NCBI RefSeq assembly: GCF_902459465.1
Contig: NC_047080.1
Coordinates: 7,045,214-7,109,213 of the forward strand
Direction of reading: 5' to 3'
Length of the DNA: 64,000 nt
From: Asterias rubens
Taxonomy: Eukaryota; Echinodermata; Asteroidea; Forcipulatida; Asteriidae
Positions 36,255 to 48,600 of this stretch are shown here, piece by piece; position 1 is the first letter of the stretch, and every line of letters begins with the position of its first letter. The notes beneath the pieces were generated by a model. It was not told the origin of the DNA, made no database searches, and worked only from the letters and a program-made list of their open reading frames with translations. The translations under genes and the position numbers were made by a program.

Positions 36255-36433
36255 TAAGCATTCGTAATATACTACCACTTAATCTTCGATCTTGTGTTTG
36301 TACCGCAAAATTCAAGTCTCTTCTCAAAACTTATCTTATGTCACAGGTTTTCATTTACTGCGCCTTGAACACCCAGCAGGGTGGATATGTGCGCATTACA
36401 AGTCTTATTATTATTTATTATTATTATTATACT
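36255..36433 (+). mobile_element. CR1/L2-like LINE, 5'-truncated 3' end
   Basis: LNLRSCVCTAKFKSLLKTYL then TGCGCCTTGAACACCCAGCA and a TTATT tail. Matches the 3' end of the element at 27050-28510. Confidence 0.85.
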
Positions 36434-36634
36434 AGAGAGATATTGGTAAGGAGAGGGCAGACCGAGGACGATCGAGGGGTGAGACCGAGATGAAAATTAT
36501 TATTCAGAATCCAACTGCCATTTTGGACGAATTCTACGCGCAGTTCAAATATTCATGTCCGCATGTTCGGCGTGAGCGCGCACGCACACACACGTTCTCA
36601 TAATAATCGGGTTCCTTCAATTATAGCGAAACAA

Positions 36635-37243
36635 GGTGCTCGGGCCAAGGAAGGACACGGAGGGTATTGGACCGATGTGTCTAGGGGAGGGGGAAAACAC
36701 GACATTGGTACATTCTTACAAGGTGCTCGGGCCAAGGAAGGATACGGAGGGTATTGGACCGATGTGTCTAGGGGAGGGGGGAAACACGACATTGGTACAT
36801 TCTTACAAGGTGCTCGGGCCAAGGAAGGATACGGAGGGTATTGGACCGATGTGTCTAGGGGAGGGGGAAAACACGACATTGGTACATTCTTACAAGGTGC
36901 TCGGGCCAAGGAAGGATACGGAGGGTATTGGACCGATGTGTCTAGGGGAGGGGGAAAACACGACATTGGTACATTCTTACAAGGTGCTCGGGCCAAGGAA
37001 GGATACGGAGGGTATTGGACCGATGTGTCTAGGGGAGGGGGAAAACACGACATTGGTACATTCTTACAAGGTGCTCGGGCCAAGGAAGGATACAGAGGGT
37101 ATTGGACCGATGTGTCTAGGGGAGGGGGAAAACACGACATTGGTACATTCTTACAAGGTGCTCGGGCCAAGGAAGGATACGGAGGGTATTGGACCGATGT
37201 GTCTAGGGGAGGGGGAAAACACGGCATTGGTACATTCTTACAG
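36635..37243 (+). repeat. 87-bp tandem repeat, seven copies, open in three frames
   Basis: Unit begins GGTGCTCGGGCCAAGGAAGG and ends GGTACATTCTTACAA. Being 3x29 it keeps frame: plus-strand frames read GARAKEGYGGYWTDVSRGGG... and VLGPRKDTEGIGPMCLGEGE..., the minus strand NVPMSCFPPPLDTSVQYPPY.... The few differences between copies do not favour one frame. I judge it non-coding by default; it sits between the divergent MED27 and PSMD5 starts. Confidence 0.92.
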
Positions 37244-39252
37244 GTTTGCTCTCCACTCAACCTTTTCTCTCATTACTTTTTAATGACCAGTAAAAAGTGT
37301 TGAAACATGGGCGTGACACGCGAGCTTGCACCTGTGCTTATAAGACAGTTTCTTCATTCATATTATGTTGTTTTCCCGAGGGCCTTACCATTTCATAGAT
37401 GGAAGGGTGTTGTGTTGAAAGAAATCATTGAACAATACTTTTTGCATTTATTTACCTTTTTTTTAAACAAAAGTTTTGATGTTTTTGGACCGAAAAGTTA
37501 TTTATAAATGGGAATCAAAGTGTGTTGAATTGGTTTTCAAAAATGTTTTAAACTTGCCGAGGCCTGGCAGCAGGTTCTTGATAATTTACCTCGAAACCAA
37601 GCCTCGTTGGGTTTAAACCACTAGTTGAAAGCCTCCCCACCACACATTGATTCCCTTGTTTAAAAATCTACATTTATTTTGGGGTGGGCGGGAGTGGTCG
37701 AATTTGTTAAACATTACCCCCCAAAAAAGATGCTATGTCTAGTCTTTTTTTTTTCTTCTTTTTTTTTTGCTTTCAACTCATTGTTATTATCAAGTAAAAA
37801 GTTGTATTTTTTACTTATACTTCAGAATTCGCTCGATTTAGACCATGGGATAATCGCTAGAATTGTTCAAAACCGTAGCCCCCACTTTTGGACCACGCAA
37901 TTTTTGTATGAAGGTATGAAATAAAAATACAGAAAATCCATTACTTGCTGTTGCTTGTCGGAAATCCTGCACCGAATCCCGAAAAGAAACAATTACGGCG
38001 ACAAATGGTGATCTATAAATCCTCGGAAGCCTGCGATGTGGGTGACGTCATTCGAAGCATTATCATGTTCCCACGCTGTATAGTACCATTATAACATACA
38101 GAGTACTTCTTCAAACCCCTGAACAAAAGGATGCCGATTTACAGGCTCGTTCGACAAAATTATAAGTTATCACACAAGCGCGAGTGGAATACGAACAAAA
38201 TAGTGCGTCTGCGTCCCCATCTTACTCGGCCGCGCGTGTGATAATAAAAATTTAACACACGCACGTCGTAGCAACGAAAAACACATGGCATCATTGTACT
38301 TGATGTTCAATCAATACAAATCATTGGTTTTTGTTGTTGCAGGCCTTTGCATGCTAATCGGACAGAAAAGGGGAAAATTGACATCGTTCGCATTAAACAC
38401 TTTGGAAAAGGTTCTTGCACTGCCGTGAACAATTGGTAAATAGTCCCAGTGTATACAGCAGATGTTATACAAAAATACTGTTTTTTACCTAAAATGACCC
38501 AAAAATTGGTCTGTCCACGATCTGTGCAGTTTTAGAGCTTAGCAACAACCAAATTCGGAATCAGTACCATTGAAAACCCCTGGCGTCAAATTTCATGCGG
38601 TCCGGAGATGGGGACCACGAAACCCCCAAAATAGGCCCCTTTTCATTACCCATCCCCCATGCATGGTCTAATGCATGGGAAACTTTAGACTATCTGCCAA
38701 TCACCAAGAGAGGGCGCTCTCCACCAGGTAATGTCGCAACTCTCCCAATAAAAAATACGGCTCTGGGTAATGTCAGTTCAACAACTTAGGAATAGGAGAA
38801 GCTTGAGTGACGATCACTAACAGCAAATACCTTGTGTTTTGCGTGTTTTTGATTTTGTATTTAGATTTAGCCAAACTGTATTTTGTTTCTCATAACACAA
38901 TGCCAGCATAAACCAAACTGTACTGGAACAGGACGTACTGGACACGAGTTCCCCTATGATAACAAGCGGTGTGCATGAGGTTTTGGGAGTGTTTCTTCTA
39001 GGGTAATTAGCAAAAATTCCAAAATGCTGACCTACCAAAAAATGAGAAGAAATCTGAAGTTTAGTTGTATGACAATGTATCTGATTTAATTTTCAAGAGG
39101 CTGAGAGACTTCTAAATATTTGTTGAGTATTTTTGAATATATAGGAGTTGTGCACCCTTGCCTGGTAGGTCTGCTGCCCTCTAGTGGCAGAGCTTTCAAA
39201 AAGTGTCCCATTACATTGTCAATGACGGACTCATCACAGAATCGAGCAAAAT
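37244..39252. other. MED27-PSMD5 divergent interval, right part
   Basis: No gene recognised. Poly-T tracts near 37745-37770 and assorted GC-rich patches. Confidence 0.4.
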
Positions 39253-39315
39253 GCAACAATGTCACCTCCCTGTACTGTATGTGTTCTATTTTCCAAATAC
39301 GCGACTGCCGGCTAC
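39253..39315 (+). promoter_or_regulatory. PSMD5: PSMD5 upstream block shared with MED27
   Basis: Runs from GCAACAATGTCACC through CCCTGTACTGTAT to GCGACTGCCGGCTAC and ends 28 bp before the ATG. About 50 positions match the block upstream of MED27, apart from a few small gaps. Confidence 0.55.
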
Positions 39316-39343
39316 TACTGGAGGTTCGTGTGCATGTTCCAAA

Positions 39344-39672
39344 ATGGCGTCAAACAGTAACAACGTGAACGGTAGTGCCATAAGTGCCACCAACCTTTCT
39401 ACGACAGATGATCCAAGCAGTGTTCATCTACTAAAATTACTTGAACAAGGTTTTAACAGTAACACTAATAAGTCGTTATTATTGCTCATTGATTTTAGGA
39501 CAGCGCTCACAGCTGTAACACAAACCCAACTTCGAACATTTGTTAGGAATGTTTCTCTGCAGCCACTGTTTGCATGCTTGAAAATCTCAACCATGTCAAC
39601 TTGTTGTTCCTCCTCAACAACAACTTCAAGTTCAAGCAAAGCACGTTCAACAAGTTACAGTGAAACTGACAG
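39344..39672 (+). CDS. PSMD5: PSMD5 exon 1 (start)
   Basis: 329 nt, 109 codons plus two bases, donor gtcagt. MASNSNNVNG start, helical HLLKLLEQGF...QTQLRTFVRNVSLQPLFACL, then a run rich in Ser/Thr (about residues 84-107). Confidence 0.88.
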
Positions 39673-42600
39673 GTCAGTCCATGTCCTTGCTCTATGAGCC
39701 TTTGGTGTCGTGGGTTTCCAGGAATCCAGGAATCCAGGATAACGGGAAAATTATTCACAATCAAAAACTAAAATGTTTTTATTTACAAAAATTACATGTA
39801 TTATTTATACACATTATTGACTGGCAATGAGGTTACTATACTATTACTAGTGTACGTATATTCCCCCGAGGGACTTTGACTTGAGTGTCCAGATGTGCGA
39901 CCTATTTCCGAGGACGAAGGCTGATGGAAATAGCCATCTTCTGGTCACTCACACAGGCCCGAGGGGGAACAGACGTACGGGTACCGGTCAACTCGGTCCC
40001 AAGCCAACTCGGTCCCAGTCAACTCGGTCCCAAGTCAACTCGGTCCCAAGTCAACTCGGTCCCAAGTCAACTCGGTCCCAAGTCAACTCGGTCCCAAGTC
40101 AACTCGGTCCCAAGTCAACTCGGTCCCAAGGCAACTCGGTCCCAAGGCAACTCGGTCCCAAGACGCACGGGCCCGGGCGCGGGGGACTGCAACCCAAATT
40201 ATTTGAACAATATTATATTCGTTTTTTATTTTCGACCAAACATTAATTTCCTTAATAGTTTTAGTTTTTTAATTAGTAGATTTTTGAAATTATTTTTGAT
40301 TCTTATAAGTTGGTTTGAAAGATTTATTCATAATTTAACCAAACATTAATTTCCTTTTTTTATTTTTTAATAATTATGTAATTCGTACTGTTTTTATATT
40401 ATTTAATTTTAAATGTAAGTTACTGGAAAAAAATTTAAAGAGGATTCATTTATTAATGTTTGTCAATTAATGAATTGTTGAGAGCTGTACAGAAAACATA
40501 GAAAGAAAAGAGACATTTGAAGACATTTTTTTACTTGAAATTCATTGGCCAACACAATCGGTAATTTTCAATCGGTAATTTTCAATGTTGAATACAGAAA
40601 CAAATGGGTTTTGAAGGAATCAAATATTATACCCCGAACATCGGTGCACACTTATCCCGTTTCATGTACAAAGTCAAAGGACATATTTTTTCCAATTCAA
40701 AGAAAACATACAATTACTTCCCGTCAACCATACGGACCGAGTTGACTTGGGACCGAGTTGACTTGGGACCGAGTTGACTCATAAGCAGACGTACACTCCA
40801 CTAGTTTAGTTACCGAATTATTTATGCCAGTCAATATTATGTGTTATAACATAGCTCGGTCTTGTGAAATGAGAACAGATTTCTTGAAAAGAAAGGGAAG
40901 ATTTGTAGTTGCTGTTCATGGTGCAAGTGTAACCAGATACTATTTTCAAAGACTAGTGCCCGTTCGGGAACTAGTTCACGCAAAACACGCGCATTATTCT
41001 CATATGATTAAGCCTGACTTAAATACAGACGAGTATAAAATAGCAGAGTTTCTGTCACCGGTGAAGCTTGCACAGTCGCGCGGTAAATGGGAATCAAAGT
41101 TTGGGGTCGAAAACATGTGAGAGTCGATAACAACCACGAAGAAAGTAGAAATAGGGGGGTTGGGGGGTAACATTTTGGGCGTTATTTTGGGCCTCCGTTA
41201 GATAAACATTAATTAGGCCAAATAAACAAAATCCAATTGATCGTCCCCGCCCACATCCTTTTGTGGGGCCGCATCCTTTTTTAAACTTTTTTTTTCCCCC
41301 TTCTTTTTTCCCTTCGATTTTGGTAAAAAAGAAGGTTTTTTTTAAAGTCCCTCTTTTCAAAAGGACTGGCCTAGGAGCTGTTCCTGAATCTAACGTGTGC
41401 TGTTGAACACTTGTAACCGTGTTTCATAAAACAATATTAGTGAATACCTACATGTACCAGCAAATCTTTTTAGTGTTATCCGAACCTGTTAGTGCAAGAG
41501 TATAAAATGGTTAGTGTTACTGTTACTGGTCCTCATGCAACTAATAGGTATAAAATAAGTTTGCGGTTGATTCAAATTGAAGAATTGGTGGCCTGTTTGA
41601 TTTGAAATACTAAGCCGCCATCTTGAAAATAAATAGTAAATAATAAATAATAAGGCCCTCATCCTCTTTTTTCAAAAATCCGGACGATCAACTGGTATTT
41701 TTATTTATTTGGTCTTCCCACTTTTGGAATAGAAAAAAAAAAAGTTCACAGATTTACAAATAACTTACAGGGTTTACAGAAGGTAATGGTGAAAGACTTC
41801 TCTTGAAATATTATTCAATGAACTTTTTGAGAAAACAATTATAAGTTCTCGATAAATTATAAATCAAGAATTACAGATTTATTTTGAACACATGTTTTTA
41901 ACGCACGGCGAAACGTGTGGAAACAAGGGGGGGGGGGTTTTCCCGTTATTTTCTCTTGACTCCGATGACCGATTGAGCATAGATTTTCACAGGTTTTTTA
42001 TTTTATATATAAGTTGTGATGCACGAAGTGTGGGCCTTTGGACAATACTGTTTATCGAAAGAGTCCAATGGCTTTGATTGTCAAAACACTGATGTTTCAA
42101 AATCGTCTTCGATAGATGACACTTTCGTTTGCCATCAATAACTCCAGTTTTCTTTTTTGTATTGTACATCCTGTAACCAAGACTTATCCCAAACACTCAA
42201 TTTTGTATGTATACGTTCATGATGCTTGCATTGCCTTTTTGTAATTTTGTTGAGTTAAGTTGAAAAACATCTTTAAAAAATGCAATTTTCTGCTCAGTAC
42301 TCATTTTTGTCGCATCGCACGTTTTTTGACTTCTAAATATACTCAATGCTTTATGTTTGGGGTCACAAGCTAGGCCCCTGTACCAGCAAGTACTAGCCTA
42401 TTAGCGGCCGAGTTGGACTATTTAAAGCTTGTTTTTACTGTGAACATGGTGAAAGACCAAAAGAAATCTTAAGGCCAAGTAAAATAAATAACATGTTGCT
42501 CGTTCCCGCCCACCTCAATTTTGGTGGCCGATTTCCAAAAAAAATATAAAAATGAAATGAATTTACATTTTATTGATAGCTGTTTCAAATTATCTCTTCA

Positions 42601-45600
42601 TTTTTATTGAGAAATTTCATCATCTTTCTTACATGTAGGCACCAGGATGTGATGCCACACACAAAGAATAACTTTGGAGCAAAAGCAATGAATAACTCTT
42701 TGGAAGAATAGCAATGTATCAAAATGGACACAGAAACACACACAGAATTTGAGGACATACAGAACATATTCATAAAAACCATAAAACCATCTTCAAAAAT
42801 ACGATAAGGCAGCCATCTTAAACATGGTGGCCATCTTGAAAAAAATAACGGAGGAAAAAAATTAAAGCTATAACAAATAACAAGGACCTCCCTCACCAAC
42901 TTTTTCAAAAAGTCCGGACGAGCAACATGTAATTTATTTTACTTTGCCTAACATGATTTACTTGGGTTGTAAAAATGATAACCACCAAGCAGACAATCCC
43001 GATGATTTCAACTAATGGCCTAGTCTTGGTGCAAGACGTTTCTCATTTCCCTTTCACGCACACCGCGGCCAATTCACAGACAGTGTGCGCACCGACTCAC
43101 CTGACTTATAGTCCACTCACCGCCCCGGAGAAGGGGCAAGGGGCGGTGAGTGGACTATACGTGTAAGTCAGGTGAGTCGGTGTGCGCGCTGTCGGTGAAT
43201 TGGCCGCGGTGTGCGTGAAAGGGAAACGTCTTGCACCAAGACTACTAATGGCCCTGATGCAGTGTTGTCCAGAAGTGCCGGCAGCCGGTGATTTCGCCGG
43301 CTACTGGGTCCTTTGCCGCAGACTACTTTTTGTTTTCCTTTTCTTCTTTTTCTTGTTTTCTGTTTTTTTTGTCTTTCTTTTTTTCCTAGATTTTGTTGGC
43401 CTCCTCCATTTCCCCCAAGTTTTTTTCCTGTCAAAGCCTCAAAAACCTGTTTTAAATAAAAAGAAACCTTTTTACTATTTGTCAAACAATGACACCCAAA
43501 ACAAATACTTCAAGAATGGAATCAAAATCTATGACAGGTTCAGGAGTCCATGTAACAAAACAGAAATTGATTCCCTCATGTTTTTGACCAGCTCAACTAT
43601 GCACTGTGTCTGTCCCGCCATGGGTATCAATCCGGGGGGAAACGGACATTACTTTCTGATGGGTGGGAAACGCTATATCAAATTTCCCCCCATGTCCCCC
43701 CTCAAAATTGGCCTAACATTGCACCACAGAGCATCTGAAATGCAAAAGAAATTATGGATTAAGCAAACAATTTCTCAAAATGCACCACAGAGCAGCTTAT
43801 AAATGCCCTGAGAGTAACGCTTGCGCGCTTGCTAAGTACATAGACAAAAACCGGCTACTTATACTTTTTCACCTGCTTCTTCAAAAACTGTGGACAACCC
43901 TGCCTGATGTTCTGAAGTATGGGGATTCTGATGTCAGAACATCATGGAGCACATGACAAGTTGAAATGGTAGGAACAAAACCATTTTGATTCAGATTTGC
44001 TTTTTTTATTTCATACCATATTCATTCGTATTGTTGTTAACAGAGAGAAACATTCAGTGATTGGAGCAATATTGAGTAAGATTTTTGACTGTATGGAAGC
44101 AGACGTGATTCTGAACCAGTTCCGAGAAGAGCTACTGCTGTGCCTAGATCATTCCAATGAGTCAATCCAGCTAGTTTGTCTGAAACAGGTGAGTAACCAT
44201 TATAAACATCACTTGTGCGGTTTTTGAACACTGGTGTTTTTGGAACTCTGAGTTTGATATGAATTTTAGAAACTCTGTGAGTTTGATATGAATTTTAGAA
44301 AGCCTGCAAAAGTTGCTGAGTATGCTATGTAATTCGATAATGTCAATGCTGCATGCTAAATTTCCGAAACAATCAGTACCAATTTTAGTTTCTCAAATGC
44401 TATTTATTTTGGTTTTACCCATCTCAGTACTCATTACTCGGATGGGATTGGAAACCCATGACCTTTGCATCTCTACTAGAGCAGTGTCATACAAACTAGA
44501 CCATCGAGAGTGCCCGGTACATGTACATGTAGTTAGAGGCAGTTCAACAAGTTTTAGCAGCATACACTGTAGATAATGAATTTGCATAAGCATACACTGT
44601 AGATAATGAATTTGCATAAGCATACACTGTAGATAATGAATTTGCATTTAAGCATACACTGTAGATAATGAATTTGCATAAGCATACACTGTAGATAATG
44701 AATTTGCATAAGCATACACTGTAGATAATGAATTTGCATAAGCATACACTGTAGATAATGAATTTGCATTTAAGCATACACTGTAGATAATGAATTTGCA
44801 TAATGCATTTATCACATACCGTTACTTCCTCTGTTGGTGAAATCTAACAGCACATTATGCGACAACATTATCCATACAATGAAAAAAACAAAATTAATAA
44901 GGGAAACCCAGCTGAACTGTGTTTCCATTAGAGCAACTATTTGAATATAACACATTATTACGGATCATTCCATGTCAAATCAACCAAGAATTTCCCTGGT
45001 TGTCATGGTTGCTGTCCTATCCTACAGAAAGTATATTAGCAATATTGCTGCGCTTTTCCCTACATGTTGGCCATGTTACACATGTTTGCATTATTGTACA
45101 ATTCAAACTAGCGGGTAGCCTAATTGCTATTTTAGGAGGTAAAATATTTTTGGACTTTTGGCACATCAGTAAAATCCCTTAATAAAGAACTTGATAACAG
45201 CTTCAATGTACACTTTTGCCAGAAATGTTTTTGTTTCTGTTCTATTTTGTATTCTTCTTGCAACCCACTTGCCTGAAAAGCCTAATTGTTTTTTATTCTT
45301 ATTTAACAAAAAAATACTGCTAGAATTTGAAGGATTTTTAGTGTTTAGAATGTTGTATTTGTAAGTTCTCATTTTATTAAAAGTCATTATATAAATCCAT
45401 GTTTTAATTCCTGTTGAATTCATAGCTTTTTTGGTTACTTCCATGAAATTCCATACAATTGGATCGATTCTGTGTTCTACACTAAGACATGTATCTGCGA
45501 TTCCGTCTGTGTTCACCGTGATGCGAAAAACTCTGAAGTCTGTAGTGACTAAGTATGAACTGTTTTTCAAAACACACCTTGCTAAAAAAAGTGAAGTTCG

Positions 45601-48600
45601 CTTAATTGCAATTATTGGACGATTGTATCACAAGTTTCTGCCCTAAATAATGCTTTTCATCAACAATCACTTTCATGGATTTGTGAGTTGTGGATCGATT
45701 TTAAAGAACTTCTTTTGCATTCAAATCTTTGTCTTCAATGTTCGGTCATTGACGCACATTGAAAAATATCAAATGAATTTTGCCCTGCATCGGTCAAAGT
45801 TGTTTTTGCTAGAGTACATAAACCGCAGGCGTGTGTCACATTGTGCAATCTCTTCACCCGGCTAGTGAACGTGTACCAACTTGGAGTCTAGCAAACCTTC
45901 TTATGCATGGTCATTATCAACGGGCCAATCACAGCGTGTCGAATGTTAGACCTGCTCTGTTGTACTGCACATTACAATCATGTGTTGCGTGTGCATGGAC
46001 CACCAGCGGGCATGGCGAGTGATTGAACGTTGTGGATGGGGCCTGTGGATATCCACACTACACAGCACCATGTGGTCATACTGAGATGAGCGATCATGGC
46101 CACATACATGTATTGAAAATATCAAGACTTGTCAAACCATTTCACAAACAAAAAAAGAAATTTCATCTGAATTTTACGATGGCGCTAAGTACATGTACGA
46201 CTGATCGTCACTTGTAGTCGTGGCGGCGATTGATTTGGGGGCGATTTTGGACCATTTCCTTTTTTGAAGTCGCCCCAGTCATGCCAGTACATGTACATGC
46301 AGTTTCCCTGCCTCACATTATCATGATTGTTTGACCATTTAGCATATCTTGAGATTGAAGCATGTGACTACTCAAATTCATCATGAAAGGGTGATTCATC
46401 ATGTCTGCATGTTACATTACAATGTACGTCTGCATGTATAATTGAAGTGAATCTTGGTACATGTACATGTATCTCAACAGACAGAAAGATTTTGGAGGTA
46501 AAAAGTGAGATGATGTTATGCTTTTTGTCTAATTTTTGTTCTCTTGTCTAAATTCTGAATAAAAGCAAATCTGAAAATTCTGAAGTTCTGTTTATCAAAC
46601 AGAAACACAGACGTATGCCTACACTGTATGTAGTGTGTTTGCCAATAATATGTCCATTGAAATGAACCTAAATGCTTTTTATTTCTTGATATATTTTGAT
46701 GCAGGTGAAGCGTATAGCAGATGATATCAAGTGTCAATCTGAGGTTGAGGCTTTGTGTAATGATGTTGGTTTACTGACATCAATCATAACTAGGATTGGT
46801 GATGATTGTTTGTTAGTCGCTCAAGAGGCATCATTTACACTGGATGCTATATGTAGCAATCACATCATGGCTGTGCACTTCATATTCAGTGGATCCTTAC
46901 TTGGTCACATCGGTAGAGTTGCCTCCAAGGGCGATATAGTAAAATACAGGTTTTTTGAAGTAAGTATTGAATTTAATATTTTAGAGTGTAATACAGAATG
47001 ATTTCAAATTCAACAAGTTTAACAACAGCTCTCATTTATCTACATGTCTGTGTTTTGAATGGTTCGATGTGATATTTGTCAGTTGCACTTCCGGTCATCA
47101 TGTCTGCAAGTAGCATGCATAATATTTGTGTGTAACATAATGATGTTTTATAAGTAGGTATGTACATGTAGGATTTGACTGTGAATCTCCATGTGAAATG
47201 AGTGGAGGTGTTCTGCACCTTAAACACCCTCAGGGTGGATATAATGCACATTACAAGTTGGATCGTCAGGGTGCATGAAACATCAGGCTTTATACAAGCA
47301 ATTCAGAGAAGGAAACTTGCGAATCGTATATAATGCTTAAATTTATTATCTTGAAAAAAAACAAAAACAGGAAAAGCATGTAAACAGATTAATCTTAATT
47401 GATCCAAACGTCCATCTGAATATTCCTACATCATTCTAAAACAGTGAAGAATCCAGACACTAAATTGTCAGACTCGACAATATCAGACCTACAAAGTCTC
47501 ACGCATTAGGCGTGAGACTCAAGCATTTGGGCTCTGTCTCACGCTCACACGCACAGCAAACATTTTCTCACGCATTGGGGCCAGACCGGGAAAAAATAAA
47601 AATTAACGACAATGCATTGCCAAATCGGGCTCGTGTGTACAAAAACGCAATCTACAATGTGTGCGCAATCTTCAGATTGCTCGCAGTTTATCAGAATCAT
47701 CAACTTGAGCTGCCATACAAACAGAGCGCAAATTTGCAGATTGCGCACGCTTTTGCTCTCCCAGCAGGTTCAGCTACAATTCGGTGAGCTTTGAAAAATC
47801 TCACGCATAGCTGGCCTCTGGACTTGGCATCTCTGCAATATTGAAATGGTGTTTCTGTACTAAGGACACAAAATAAAGTTTCAGATATTCTTATTAAATA
47901 ATTCTTTGGGGTATTTACAATATCTACAACATAATCAAAATATAAATTAAGTTAATGATCTCACATTGGTTGTAATAGCGTACAACATTAACAATAAATA
48001 AATCAAGGCGTCGCCTGTCTTTGTTGCCTCAACTTTTCAAATTAGGCAACCTAAATAAATTAATAAGCCAATTTGGCCTTAAGCCTTCTTTGAAAAGCGT
48101 TCTGTAACCGTTTGTTATAAAATGCATATGGGTAGAAAGATATTGTAAAAGTAGAATATAATGATCTACACAGACATGACAGATATGCTTTGAAGTTGGG
48201 TGGTTTCTTTTGACCTCGTCGACTATACAGGGTCGGCCAATTATGGGAGTAAAATTAAATGGCTGACCAGGTTAGGTGCGATGTAAAAGGAAAATCGTGC
48301 AATTTTGAGTGATACTTGTGTGGATCATTGTATTCTACTTTGAAAACATCTTTCTAGTCATATGCATTTCATAACAAATGGTTTCAATCGCTTTTTGTAG
48401 ACCAACTCGTCCCATCCAAGGCAACGTGTTCCTTTAAGCTTCAATAATTAAAATAACTTGGGCTGTCATAAAATTAACATTGTTCACAATTATCGATGCT
48501 TTCATTTCAACCTTCAAAGGCGACAGACGTCCGTCTTGCGGGTGAATCTTAATCAGCGCCACACTCAGTGACCCTGTCGTGGGCGTCCTTGCTATCCGGT

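Noticed and set aside
36563..37303. 246-residue repetitive protein
   Set aside because: It is a product of a tandem repeat whose unit is a multiple of three; other frames are equally open and no start, splice or family evidence supports coding.
40824..41120. 98-residue ORF in PSMD5 intron 1
   Set aside because: Its end (SPVKLAQSRGKW) is related to non-coding sequence at 34150-34230, so it is probably part of a dispersed repeat.
43182..43802. 206-residue ORF after the palindromic MITE
   Set aside because: Starts inside the MITE, runs through a poly-T/Phe tract, and has no recognisable domain.
45166..45646. Overlapping 134- and 71-residue ORFs on opposite strands
   Set aside because: No family match, no splice or start support; AT-rich intron.
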